Source of the DNA: Actinoplanes missouriensis 431
GTDB lineage: Bacteria; Actinomycetota; Actinomycetes; Mycobacteriales; Micromonosporaceae
DNA: 64,000 nucleotides
Reading direction: 5' to 3'
NCBI RefSeq assembly: GCF_000284295.1
Contig: NC_017093.1
Location: 3,658,001 to 3,722,000 of the forward strand
The notes below the pieces were generated by a model. It ran no database searches. It was given only the letters and a program-made list of their open reading frames with translations, and was not told where the DNA came from. Numbering within the stretch: position 1 is the stretch's first letter; every line of letters begins with the position of its first letter. A program made the translations under genes and the position numbers. Positions 50,221-59,093 of the stretch are shown here, in pieces.

Positions 50221-51100
50221 GCCGGTCGCGGTCGGCGGTGGCCAGCCACAGCCAGGTCAGGAAGGCCAGCGAGACCGCGGCGGCTATCCCGGCGATGCCG
50301 GTCAGGAAGCTGAGGCGGCTCGGTTCCGGTTCGGTGGCCACGGTTGCCGAGGTCTTCGCGAAGAGCAGGCCCAGCACCGTGACCGGCACGGCGAGCGCGG
50401 CGGTGACCAGCAGCGGCAGGGTGGCCAGCCAGCTCGGCCGGCCGGGCGCCGCCTGCCGGGTCCACCGCAGCAGCCGGATGCCGAGGACGACCAGCGCGCC
50501 CCAGGCCAGCACGACGAGGATGGCGGCCACCGTGTCGCTGGGCCGGTGCCAGCGGGCCCACACGGTGCTGATCGCGATGGCCCCGGTGAAGCCTGCCCCG
50601 GCCAGGGCGGCGGTTCCCCGGACGGCCTCGGGCAGCACCAGGACCAGCGCGAACGCCATCGCCGCGGCGGCGGTGGTGTGCCCGCTCGGCAGCGAGTTCT
50701 CCCACTGCAGGCCGTCGAAGGGCGGGCGCGGCAACCGGTTCTTGAGCAGCTGCGTGGTGACGTTGGCGCCGAGCACCAGGACCGCGGCGGCGATCGCCAG
50801 GTCGATGCGCCGGCGCAGCCCGCCGATGGCGGCGACGATCACGCAGACCACCGCGACGCTGCGCATGTTGGTGGCGTCGAGGGCGTTGCTGAGCAGGCCG
50901 GCCAGCCGCGGGTGCTGGACGTCGGTGCCCAGCATCGCCGCGGTGTCCAGTGTCTGCCCGGAGATCGTGCGGACGAACACGTGGTAGGTCACCAGGGTGC
51001 TCAGCCCGGCGAGAACGCTGATGACCAGCGGGCCGAGCAGATGGACGACGGCGGATGGACGGCCGCCGCGCCGCGTCCCCCCGGGGCTCAGCATGGTCAT
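50156..51100 (-). CDS. PAP2 superfamily membrane phosphatase
   Basis: 314 residues with six or more hydrophobic segments. The phosphatase motifs KNRLPRPP, PSGHTTAAAAMAF (catalytic His) and WARWHRPSDTVA are intact. It probably dephosphorylates undecaprenyl diphosphate or phosphatidic acid at the outer face of the membrane. The C-terminal tail is Ser/Pro/Arg rich. Start at ATG 51100, with GGAGG about 10 bases upstream. Confidence 0.9.
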   Translation of the reverse strand: MTMLSPGGTRRGGRPSAVVHLLGPLVISVLAGLSTLVTYHVFVRTISGQTLDTAAMLGTDVQHPRLAGLLSNALDATNMRSVAVVCVIVAAIGGLRRRIDLAIAAAVLVLGANVTTQLLKNRLPRPPFDGLQWENSLPSGHTTAAAAMAFALVLVLPEAVRGTAALAGAGFTGAIAISTVWARWHRPSDTVAAILVVLAWGALVVLGIRLLRWTRQAAPGRPSWLATLPLLVTAALAVPVTVLGLLFAKTSATVATEPEPSRLSFLTGIAGIAAAVSLAFLTWLWLATADRDRPRESSSSRAIPPAHEPGSPGR

Positions 51101-51167
51101 CAGATGGTCGCCTCCCCGCGTGCCGAGCGATCGAGAGTAGGACTCCCGGTCAACCCAGGCGGGCCCG

Positions 51168-51536
51168 TCACAGGCGGATCTCGTGGGTGAACGCCCGGTC
51201 CTGGGGCCCGGTGTACTCGGTCATCGTGAACGCGCCGTCGTCGCTGATGGTGTGCACGATCACCGGGATCGCGCTGTCGTCGACGAAGCGGAGCGTGAAA
51301 ACGGGATCCACCCCGTGGAGGAAGGTGAACGCCTCGAGGGCGTCGGCGCCCTCCTCGGCGAGCCGGCCGTGCGCGGTCCAGCCGGACTCGGCGTCGGCCG
51401 GGACGATGACGACGGAGATCTGGGCGCCGAACAGGTTCGTGGACGGGTTGGCCCACCAATCGAGCCAACATCGGCCCGTGAAGCGATCCATACCCCATTG
51501 TGGATCGCCGGTGGGCCGGTCGCTCGTCCACGACAC
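51168..51536 (-). CDS. Hypothetical protein
   Basis: 122 residues from a GTG (reads MSWTSDRPTGDPQWGMDRF); an ATG at 51491 would give 107 residues. Small mixed alpha/beta protein, Trp-rich (GRCWLDWWANPSTNLFG), with strands VFTLRFVDDSAIPVIVHTI. No signal peptide, no family recognised. Divergent from the iron-regulated exporter, whose iron box is 106 bases from its start, so it might be co-regulated by iron. Confidence 0.6.
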   Translation of the reverse strand: MSWTSDRPTGDPQWGMDRFTGRCWLDWWANPSTNLFGAQISVVIVPADAESGWTAHGRLAEEGADALEAFTFLHGVDPVFTLRFVDDSAIPVIVHTISDDGAFTMTEYTGPQDRAFTHEIRL

Positions 51537-51641
51537 GCCTGGACCGCCTCTCTATGAATTGAGCTGCGGCTATGTTCGTGGGAGATCGTGTCGCGGGCCG
51601 TTGCCGTGCCGGTGCTGATCGCTCGCGAGCGCGGGATGCTC

Positions 51642-51660
51642 TTAGGCTAGCCTTACTTGA
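51642..51660. promoter_or_regulatory. Iron box (DmdR/IdeR-type) before the ABC exporter
   Basis: TTAGGCTAGCCTTACTTGA matches 15 of 19 positions of the consensus TTAGGTTAGSCTAACCTAA, and its AGGCTAGCCT core is a perfect palindrome. It ends 3 bases before the exporter start and 21 bases before the alternative start region, so iron-loaded repressor would block transcription. Confidence 0.78.
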
Positions 51661-51663
51661 TCT

Positions 51664-53343
51664 TTGAGTGAGGAGCACGGCATCAACATCCTGCGCAGAG
51701 CGGTCGCGCGCAACGGCAAGAGGCTCTGGACCGGCACCGCTCTGGCCGGCGTCTACCAGCTCTGCGCCGCCCTCATCCCGATCCTGATCGGCGTGATCGT
51801 CGACCGGGCGGTCGGCACCGGCGACGTGGTGGCGCTGCTCACCTGGATCGCGGTGCTCGCCCTGGTGTTCCTGGTCATGACCCTGACCTACCGGTTCGGC
51901 GCCCGGCAGCTGCAGCGGGCGATCGCCGAGGAGGGCCACCGGCTGCGGGTCGAGGTCGCCGCGCGGATCCTGCACCCGCGCGGGCTGCGCACCGACCGGC
52001 ACACCGGTGACCTGCTCACCGTGTCGACCTCGGACGCCGACCTCACCTCGTACGTGCTCGACCACATCCCGCGGATCACCAGCTCCCTGGTGGCGGCCAC
52101 GGTCAGCGCCGTCACGCTGCTGCTGATCTCCCGTCCGCTCGGGCTGATCGTGCTGGTCGCGACGCCGGTCGTGCTGGCCGTGCTGAACCTCACCGCGCCG
52201 CTGATCGCGAGGCGCGTCGCCGACCAGCAGGAACAGTCCGGCCGGGCCACCTCGCTCGCGACCGACCTGGTCACCGGGCTGCGACCGCTGCGCGGCATCG
52301 GGGCGCAGGACGCCGCCGCCGAGCGTTATCGGGTGGTGAGCCGCCGTTCGCTGGCGGCCACCCTGCGGGCGGCGCGCACCCAGAACGCGTACCTGAGCGT
52401 CTCCACCACCCTGAGCACCCTGCTGGCCGGCGGCATCGCGATCGCGGCGGGCTGGTTCGCGCTGACCGGCCGGATCACCGTCGGCGAGTTCATCACGGTG
52501 ATCGGCTCGGCGCAGTTCCTGATCGAGCCGTTCGGTGTGCTCGCGGTCGTGCCGAGCTGGTTCGCCGCGGCCCGCGCCGCCGCGAGCCGGGTCGCGTCGG
52601 TGACCGAGGCCGGCCTGGTCCTGCCGGAGGGGCTCCTCACGTCGGAGGGCGTCACCGACCTGCGCCTGTCCGGCGTCACCGCCGGCCCTCTCGCCGGACT
52701 CGATCTGCACGTGCGCCCGGGCGAGTTCGTCGGGGTGGTCGCCCGGCGCCCCGCCGACGCGGAGACCCTGGTTCGCCTCTTGACCCTTCCCCACGGGTAC
52801 GACGGTGACATCCTCCTCGGCGGCGAGAGGCTGGAGTCGGTGGACCGCTCGCACGCCCGCCGCCTGCTGCACGTCGAGCCGCACCGCACCGACCTGTTCA
52901 CCGGCACGCTCGCCTCCAACATCGACGTCCGCGGCGACGGCGGCGAGCGGCTCACCGCGGCGATGCGTGCCGCCGCGGCGGACGAGGTCGCCACCGCGGG
53001 TCTGGACGCGCCGGTCAGCGAACGCGGCACCAACCTCTCCGGTGGGCAGCGCCAGCGGGTCGCCCTGGCCCGCGCCCTGCTCGCCCGGCCGCCGCTGCTC
53101 GTGCTGCACGACCCGACCACCGCCGTCGACGCGATGACCGAGCACGCCATCGCCGGTGGGATCCGTGCGCTGCGGCACGGGCCGGACGCCGGGTACGGCA
53201 CCGTCGTGATCACCAGCAGCCCTGCACTGCTCGCGGTCACCGACCGGGTCGTCGTGATCGGCGACGGCACGGTCGTCGCCGAGGGCTCGCACGCCGAGCT
53301 CAGCGCCACCGACGAGAGCTACCGCCGGGCGGTGCTGCGATGA
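51664..53343 (+). CDS. ABC exporter half-transporter with degenerate Walker A/B (siderophore locus)
   Basis: 559 residues from TTG 51664. The start is odd: there is no ATG or GTG in frame nearby, and the only good ribosome-binding site (AGGAG, 51671-51675) precedes an ATC codon at 51682. Six membrane helices are followed by an NBD in which Walker A is lost (VARRPADAETL, about 359), Walker B is LLVLHDPT rather than LDEPT, but the signature NLSGGQRQR (about 458) is intact. It partners the next gene, whose defects are the mirror image. Probably exports a siderophore or takes part in iron uptake (IrtAB-like). Confidence 0.85.
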   Translation: MSEEHGINILRRAVARNGKRLWTGTALAGVYQLCAALIPILIGVIVDRAVGTGDVVALLTWIAVLALVFLVMTLTYRFGARQLQRAIAEEGHRLRVEVAARILHPRGLRTDRHTGDLLTVSTSDADLTSYVLDHIPRITSSLVAATVSAVTLLLISRPLGLIVLVATPVVLAVLNLTAPLIARRVADQQEQSGRATSLATDLVTGLRPLRGIGAQDAAAERYRVVSRRSLAATLRAARTQNAYLSVSTTLSTLLAGGIAIAAGWFALTGRITVGEFITVIGSAQFLIEPFGVLAVVPSWFAAARAAASRVASVTEAGLVLPEGLLTSEGVTDLRLSGVTAGPLAGLDLHVRPGEFVGVVARRPADAETLVRLLTLPHGYDGDILLGGERLESVDRSHARRLLHVEPHRTDLFTGTLASNIDVRGDGGERLTAAMRAAAADEVATAGLDAPVSERGTNLSGGQRQRVALARALLARPPLLVLHDPTTAVDAMTEHAIAGGIRALRHGPDAGYGTVVITSSPALLAVTDRVVVIGDGTVVAEGSHAELSATDESYRRAVLR

Positions 53344-55097
53344 CGGCCCAGCTGCTGCCGGTGGCCGGCGCGCGGGAGAGCCGGGCCTGGCTCGCCGCCG
53401 AACTGCGATCACGCGCCGGCTCGGCGGCGTTCACGCTGGTGGCCGGCCTGCTCGCGGCCGGCGCGGCGATCGTTCCGGCGTACGCGCTGGGCCTGCTCGT
53501 CGACCGGATCCGCGCCGGTGGCGACGCCGCGGCGATCCTGCCGCCCGCGGTGGCGATCGTGGCCGCCGCGGTGGTCGGCGGCGCCGCGACCGGCGTCTCC
53601 GGGTACCTGATCAGCCGGCTCGGCTCCCGGATCCTCGCCGACCTGCGGGAACGCACCGTGGAGACGGCGCTGCGCCTGCCCGCGCTGGTGCTCGACCGGG
53701 CCGGGCGCGGTGACCTGCTCGCGCGGGTCAGCGCGGACATCACCGCGATCGAGAAGGCCGTCTCGGACGTGCTGCCCGGCATGATCTCGGCGCTGCTGCT
53801 GGCGGCGCTGAGCCTCGCCGCGATGCTCGGCATCGACTGGCGGCTCGGGCTGGCCGGCGCGGTCGCGGTGCCGCTCTACGTGGTGGCACTGCGCTGGTAC
53901 CTGCCGCGTGCCGCACCCTCGTACGCGGCGGAACGGGTCGCGATCGCCGCCCGGTCCCAGCTGTTCGTCGAGGGCATGCAGGGCATCCGCACGGTCCACA
54001 CCTATCACCTGGAGGACCGTCACCTCGCCGGCATCGAGGACGCGTCAGCCCGGGCCCGGGACATCTCGGTCCGGGTCTTCGCCCTCTACACCCGGTTCGT
54101 CGGCCGGATCAACCGCGCCGAGCTGGCCGGTCTCGCCTCCGTGCTGGTCGTGGGCTTCCTGCTGGTCCGGCACGGCGCCGGCACGGTCGGCGAGGTCTCG
54201 GCGGCCGCGCTGCTGTTCCACCGGCTCTTCAACCCGGTCATCATCCTGATGGTCACGTTCGACAAGGCCCAGGACGCCGGCGCGAGCCTGGCCCGCCTCG
54301 TCGGCGTCCTGGGAATGGACACCGAGCGGCGGGACGCCGGGCAGCGGGATGGTGGGACGCCGCCGGACGGCCGGGAGCTGGTCCTCGAGGACGTCACGTT
54401 CGGCTACGACGGCGGCGACCCGGTGCTGCGCGGCGTCTCGCTGACGGTCCGGCCGGGCGAACTCGTCGCGCTGGTCGGCGCGACAGGCGCGGGCAAGACC
54501 ACCGCCGCCTCGATCGCGGCCGGCATCCTGCGCCCGGCGGAGGGCGCCGCAACGGTCGGCGGCGTGCCGGTGTCCGGCCTGCCCGCACGGACGATCGCGA
54601 TCGTCAGCCAGGAGACCCACGTGTTCACCGGCACGCTCGCCGACGACCTGCGGCTGGCCCGCCCGGAGGCGTCCGCGGACGAGGTGGCCGCGGCGCTGGA
54701 CCGGGTCGGCGCGCTGGCCTGGGCGTCGCAGCTGCCGGACGGGCTGGACACGGTGGTCGGCGACGGCGGCCACCAGCTGACCGCGGCGCAGGCCCAGCAG
54801 CTCGCGCTGGCCCGCGTGGTGCTGCTCGATCCGCGGGTCGTGGTGCTGGACGAGGCGACCGCCGAGGCGGGCAGCGCCGGCGCCCGCGACCTGGAACAGG
54901 CGGCCGCCGCGGCGCTGGAGGGACGCACCGCGCTGGTGGTCGCGCACCGCCTCACCCAGGCCGCGGCCGCCGACCGGGTCATCGTGATGGACCGGGGCGC
55001 GATCGTCGAGAACGGCACGCACGACGACCTGGTCACGGCCGGCGGCCGATACGCTCAGCTCTGGGCGGCCTGGTCCGCGCGTGGCTCGGCCGCCTGA
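53340..55097 (+). CDS. ABC exporter half-transporter with intact Walker motifs but degenerate signature
   Basis: 585 residues; the ATG overlaps the previous stop (ATGA). Six membrane helices precede an NBD with Walker A GATGAGKTT (about 379) and Walker B VVVLDEAT (about 499), while the signature is LTAAQ instead of LSGGQ (about 479). With its partner it forms a heterodimer having one competent ATP site, built from this Walker A/B and the partner's LSGGQ. The 3' end overlaps the convergent importer ATPase by 43 bases. Confidence 0.88.
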   Translation: MTAQLLPVAGARESRAWLAAELRSRAGSAAFTLVAGLLAAGAAIVPAYALGLLVDRIRAGGDAAAILPPAVAIVAAAVVGGAATGVSGYLISRLGSRILADLRERTVETALRLPALVLDRAGRGDLLARVSADITAIEKAVSDVLPGMISALLLAALSLAAMLGIDWRLGLAGAVAVPLYVVALRWYLPRAAPSYAAERVAIAARSQLFVEGMQGIRTVHTYHLEDRHLAGIEDASARARDISVRVFALYTRFVGRINRAELAGLASVLVVGFLLVRHGAGTVGEVSAAALLFHRLFNPVIILMVTFDKAQDAGASLARLVGVLGMDTERRDAGQRDGGTPPDGRELVLEDVTFGYDGGDPVLRGVSLTVRPGELVALVGATGAGKTTAASIAAGILRPAEGAATVGGVPVSGLPARTIAIVSQETHVFTGTLADDLRLARPEASADEVAAALDRVGALAWASQLPDGLDTVVGDGGHQLTAAQAQQLALARVVLLDPRVVVLDEATAEAGSAGARDLEQAAAAALEGRTALVVAHRLTQAAAADRVIVMDRGAIVENGTHDDLVTAGGRYAQLWAAWSARGSAA

Positions 55098-55897
55098 TCG
55101 CGGACGTGGTGCCGGCCGATCGGCAGCATCAGCGGCTTGCCCGAGACCGGGTCGACGATCACCTGACTGTCCAGGCCGAACACCGCGCGCACGCAGTCCT
55201 CGGTGAGCACGGTGGCCGGGTCGCCCGCCGCGTGCAGGCTGCCGGCGGCCAGGGCGATCAGGTGGTCGGCGTACCGGGCGGCCATGTTCAGGTCGTGCAG
55301 CACCATCACGATCGTGGTGCCCCGGTCCGCGTTCAGGTCGGTGAGCAGGTCCAGCACCTCGACCTGATGGCTGACGTCCAGGAACGTGGTCGGCTCGTCG
55401 AGCAGCAGCACCTCGGTCTGCTGGGCCAGCGCCATCGCGATCCAGACCCGCTGGCGCTGGCCGCCGGAGAGCTCGTCGACCGAGCGATCGGCCAGCTCCG
55501 CGGTGTGCGTGGCATCAAGCGCGGCGGCCACCGCGAGATCGTCCTGGCGGCTCCACCGGGACAGGATTCGCTGGTGCGGGTTGCGGCCCCGGCCGACCAG
55601 GTCGGCGACCGTGATGCCCTCCGGCGCGATCGGGGACTGGGGGAGGAGTCCCAGCGTGCGGGCCAGCTCCTTGGCCGGCATCCGGTGCACCTCGCGGCCG
55701 TCCAGCAGCACGTGCCCGGCCCGCGGCGCGAGCAGCCGGGACATCGAGCGGAGCAGCGTGGACTTGCCGCACGCGTTGGCGCCCACGATCGCGGTGATCC
55801 GGCCGGGCGGCACGAGCAGGTCCAGGTTCTCGATGACGACGCGGTCCCCGTACCCGATGGTCAGGTTTTCCGCCGTGAGGGTGTGGTCAGTGGTCAC
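55055..55897 (-). CDS. FepC-like iron-siderophore ABC ATPase
   Basis: 280 residues. Walker A GANACGKST (about 40), signature ELSGGQRQRVWIAMAL (about 142), Walker B VLLLDEPTTFLD (about 163) and switch His MVLHDLNMAARYADH. The pattern is that of FecE/FepC ATPases. It ends the four-gene importer operon, overlapping the permease stop by 4 bases, and is convergent with the exporter genes. Confidence 0.95.
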   Translation of the reverse strand: MTTDHTLTAENLTIGYGDRVVIENLDLLVPPGRITAIVGANACGKSTLLRSMSRLLAPRAGHVLLDGREVHRMPAKELARTLGLLPQSPIAPEGITVADLVGRGRNPHQRILSRWSRQDDLAVAAALDATHTAELADRSVDELSGGQRQRVWIAMALAQQTEVLLLDEPTTFLDVSHQVEVLDLLTDLNADRGTTIVMVLHDLNMAARYADHLIALAAGSLHAAGDPATVLTEDCVRAVFGLDSQVIVDPVSGKPLMLPIGRHHVRDQAAEPRADQAAQS

Positions 55898-56928
55898 AGC
55901 GAGCCTCCGGCGCGGTTGGTGCGGACGAGCAGATAGATCAGGTACGGGGCGCCGAGCACGCCCGTGACGACCCCGACCGGGTAGCGCACGCTGAACGCGA
56001 ACTGCCCGGCGAAGTCCGCCACCAGCACCAGCGCCGCCCCGACCAGGGCGGACGGGACGAGCAGCGAACCGCCCGGCCCGACCAGGCGAGCGGCGATCGG
56101 CCCGGCCAGGAACGCGACGAACGCGATCGGGCCGGTGGCCGAGGTGGCGAACGCGATGAGACCCACTGCCGCCACGATCGCGATCAGACGGGTACGTTCC
56201 AGGCGGGTCCCCAGAGCCGCGGCGGTGTCGTCACCGAGCCGCAGCATGGTCAGGTTGCGCGACTGCCCGAGCAGCACCGGCCCGAGCACCAGCAGCGCCA
56301 GCAGCACCGGGACGGTCTCGTCCCAGGTCGAGCCGTTGAGGCTGCCGTTGAGCCAGCGCATCGCGGCCTGCAGGTCCCACTGTCCGGCCTGGTTCAGCAC
56401 GTACGCGGTGGCGCTGTCCAGCATCGCGGCCATGCCGATGCCGATCAGCACGAGCCGGGTGCCGGCCACGCCGTCCTTGAACGACAGCACGTAGATGACC
56501 ACGGCGACGCCGAGCCCGGCCGCGATGGCGAACACCGACACCCCGGTCTCGCCGAGGTTCAGCACGATGATCGCGAACGCCGCGGCGGCGCTCGCCCCGG
56601 AGCTGATCCCGATGATGTCCGGGCTGGCCAGCGGGTTGCGCAGCATGGTCTGGAAGGTCACCCCGCCGAGGCCGAAGCACACGCCGGTGGCCAGGGCGAG
56701 GACCGCGCGGGGCAGCCGCAGCTCGCCGACCGTGAAGGACGCGCCGGGCACGGTCTCGCCGAGGATCACCCGCAGCACGTCACCGGGTGGATAGAAGGTC
56801 TGCCCGGCCATCAGCGAGACAGCGAACGCGGCGACGACGATCGCGGCCAGGACGGCGACGACGGTCCGGCGCCGCCGGTTGCGCCGGACCCGGCCGCGGG
56901 TGACGGCCTGCAGGGTCATGGTGCTCAC
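55894..56928 (-). CDS. FecCD-type siderophore permease (second)
   Basis: 344 residues from the GTG at 56928 that overlaps the previous stop (GTGA). About ten hydrophobic helices with ELRLPRAVLALATGVCFGLGGVTFQTMLRNPLASPDIIGISSGA and the coupling segment TGPIAFVAFLAGPIAARL, hallmarks of BtuC/FecCD permeases. Forms a heterodimer with the other permease. Confidence 0.95.
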   Translation of the reverse strand: MSTMTLQAVTRGRVRRNRRRRTVVAVLAAIVVAAFAVSLMAGQTFYPPGDVLRVILGETVPGASFTVGELRLPRAVLALATGVCFGLGGVTFQTMLRNPLASPDIIGISSGASAAAAFAIIVLNLGETGVSVFAIAAGLGVAVVIYVLSFKDGVAGTRLVLIGIGMAAMLDSATAYVLNQAGQWDLQAAMRWLNGSLNGSTWDETVPVLLALLVLGPVLLGQSRNLTMLRLGDDTAAALGTRLERTRLIAIVAAVGLIAFATSATGPIAFVAFLAGPIAARLVGPGGSLLVPSALVGAALVLVADFAGQFAFSVRYPVGVVTGVLGAPYLIYLLVRTNRAGGSL

Positions 56929-57968
56929 AGCTCGCGTACCTTCTGCCGGCGGACGATGGAGATGAAGAACGGCGCGCCGACCAGCGCGGTGATGATGCCC
57001 GCCTCGATCTCGTCGGGACGGTTCACCACCCGGCCCAGCACGTCGGCGGCGGTCAGCAGCGTGGCGCCGACCAGGCCGGAGAAGGGCAGCAGCCAGCGGT
57101 GGTCCAGGCCGATCAGCAGCCGGCACGTGTGCGCGACGATCAGCCCGACGAACGCGATCGGCCCGGCGACGGCGGTGGCCGCGCCGCACAGCACGACCGC
57201 GCCGAGGGCGGCGACGCCCCGGGCCAGGGCGACCCGCTCACCGAGTCCGGCGGCGAGTTCGTCGCCGAGGGCCAGGGAGTTCAGCGGCCGGGCGCAGAGC
57301 AGGCAGATGACCAGGCCGGCGCCGAGGAACGGGGCGATCTGGGCGATGCTGTCCCAGCCGGCGCCGCCGACCCCGCCGACCTGCCAGGACCGGAAGTTGT
57401 CGGTGATGTCGCCGCGGGGCAGCACCACGGCGGTGACCAGCGACGCGAGGGCCGCGGACGTGGCGGCGCCGGCCAGGGCGATCTTGAGTGGGGTGGCGCC
57501 GCCACGGCCGAGCGAGCCGACCGCGTAGACGAAGACCGCCGCGACGGCCGCCCCGGCGATCGCGACCCAGATGTACTCGGTGGCGGTGGAGAGCCCGACG
57601 GTCACCAGCGCGAGCGCGACCGCCAGCATCGCGCCCATGTTGATCCCGAGGATGCCGGGATCGGCGAGCGGGTTGCGGGTGACGCCCTGCATCACCACAC
57701 CGGACAGGCCGAGGGCCGCGCCGACCAGGACGGCGAGGACCGTGCGCGGGAGGCGTTTGACGACGGCGGCCTGGTCCAGGGTGGTGTCGGCGCCGCCGAG
57801 CGCGGCGACGATGTCGTCCCACCCGACGACCCGCGATCCGAAGGCCACCGACGCCAGCATCACCACGACCAGGGCCGCGGTGACGGCGAGGAGCCAGGCC
57901 AGGCGCACCCGGGCCGGGCGTCGCAGCGCGGCGACGTCCGGCCCGGACGGAGTTTCGACGAGCGTCAT
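56925..57968 (-). CDS. FecCD-type siderophore permease (first)
   Basis: 347 residues, ten hydrophobic helices, with KRLPRTVLAVLVGAALGLSGVVMQGVTRNPLADPGILGINMGA and GPIAFVGLIVAHTCRLLIGLDHRWLLP. Its start overlaps the binding-protein stop by one base, so it is translationally coupled. Together with the second permease and the ATPase it makes the membrane channel for ferric-siderophore import. Confidence 0.95.
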   Translation of the reverse strand: MTLVETPSGPDVAALRRPARVRLAWLLAVTAALVVVMLASVAFGSRVVGWDDIVAALGGADTTLDQAAVVKRLPRTVLAVLVGAALGLSGVVMQGVTRNPLADPGILGINMGAMLAVALALVTVGLSTATEYIWVAIAGAAVAAVFVYAVGSLGRGGATPLKIALAGAATSAALASLVTAVVLPRGDITDNFRSWQVGGVGGAGWDSIAQIAPFLGAGLVICLLCARPLNSLALGDELAAGLGERVALARGVAALGAVVLCGAATAVAGPIAFVGLIVAHTCRLLIGLDHRWLLPFSGLVGATLLTAADVLGRVVNRPDEIEAGIITALVGAPFFISIVRRQKVREL

Positions 57969-59005
57969 CAGATCTTGTCAGCGGCCTTGCCGAGCAGGTC
58001 GACGTAGTCCTTGAGCACGAACGAGACGGCCAGCGGCGTCGGGTTCGCTGCGGTCGCGACCGGGGTGCTGCCGGGCAGCGAGACGAACGAGCCGCGCTTG
58101 ATCGCCGGGATCTTGCCGAGCAGCGGGTCCTTCTGCAGGGTGGCCAGGGTGGTGCCCTCGGCATCGCCGTAGGTCACGATGATGTCCACGTCGCTGAGGT
58201 TCTGCACCTGCTCGGCGCTCTGGGTGAGGCTGAACTCCTCGGTCGTCGCGGAGGCCTTCGCGATGCTGTCCGGGTGCTTCATGCCCAGGTCGGTGAAGAA
58301 CTGCGCCCGGGTGTCGTGCGTGGTGTAGAAGCTGACCTTGCTCAGGTCGGTCGGGTCGATGTGGGTCAGGAACATCACCGACTTGCCGGCCAGCTTCGGG
58401 TACCGCGCGGCCTCGGTCTTCATGTCCTGCTCGATCTTCGCGATCAGCGCGTCGCCCTCGGCAGCCAGGCCGAGCGCCTTGCTCTCCAGCTTGATGCTGT
58501 CGCGCCAGGAGGTGGCCCAGGCCGCCTTCGGGTACGCGACGACCGGCGCGATCTTGGTGAGCGTGTCGTAGTCCTGCTTGGTCAGGCCGGAGTACGCGGC
58601 CAGGATGACGTCCGGCTTGGTGTTCGCCACGGCCTCGAAGTTGATGCCGTCGGTCTCGTCGAACAGCACCGGGGTGGCCGCGCCGAGTTCCTTGAGCTTC
58701 GCGGCGTCCCACGGCAGCAGGCCGTCGCCGTCCTCGTCGCCGAAGTTCGCCTTCGCGTACCCGACCGGGACGACGCCGAGGGCGAGCGGAACCTCGTGGT
58801 TCGCCCAGTTGACGGTCGCGATCCGTTCGGGCTTCTTCTCGATGGTGGTGCTGCCGAACGCGTGCGTGACGGTGACCGGGAACGACGCCGCGGCCCCGCT
58901 CGAGGAGGCCGGGGCGGCTTCGTCGTCGGAGGATCCGCCGCAGGCGCCGAGCGCGAGGGCGGTGGTGAGGGCGACGATTCCGGTGAGGAATCGGGATGCA
59001 CGCAT
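57968..59005 (-). CDS. Iron-siderophore-binding lipoprotein
   Basis: 345 residues from the ATG of MRASRFLTGIVALTTALALGACGG. Lipobox LGAC places Cys near residue 25. The FhuD/FepB-like fold is visible: PERIATVNWANHEVPLALGVVPVGYA, NTKPDVILAAYSGLTKQDYDTLTKIAPVV, SDVDIIVTYG. It captures ferric siderophore at the membrane. GTG 59026 is an alternative start. An iron box ends about 28 bases upstream, so expression is high when iron is low. Confidence 0.95.
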   Translation of the reverse strand: MRASRFLTGIVALTTALALGACGGSSDDEAAPASSSGAAASFPVTVTHAFGSTTIEKKPERIATVNWANHEVPLALGVVPVGYAKANFGDEDGDGLLPWDAAKLKELGAATPVLFDETDGINFEAVANTKPDVILAAYSGLTKQDYDTLTKIAPVVAYPKAAWATSWRDSIKLESKALGLAAEGDALIAKIEQDMKTEAARYPKLAGKSVMFLTHIDPTDLSKVSFYTTHDTRAQFFTDLGMKHPDSIAKASATTEEFSLTQSAEQVQNLSDVDIIVTYGDAEGTTLATLQKDPLLGKIPAIKRGSFVSLPGSTPVATAANPTPLAVSFVLKDYVDLLGKAADKI

Positions 59006-59032
59006 GCTGGTGGTACTCCATCGCACTGGGGG

Positions 59033-59051
59033 TAAGGGCTGCCTAACCTAA
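59033..59051. promoter_or_regulatory. Iron box (DmdR/IdeR-type) before the siderophore importer operon
   Basis: TAAGGGCTGCCTAACCTAA matches 15 of 19 positions of TTAGGTTAGSCTAACCTAA, with one half (CCTAACCTAA) perfect. It lies 28 bases upstream of the binding-protein ATG and 43 bases upstream of the divergent VOC gene. Confidence 0.8.
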
Positions 59052-59093
59052 CATGATCTACAAATCGATCGACAAGGGCTCTATGGTGGAGCG

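Noticed and set aside
51100..53412. 770-residue minus-strand frame opposite the ABC exporter
   Set aside because: Antisense shadow of the exporter; no recognisable domain.
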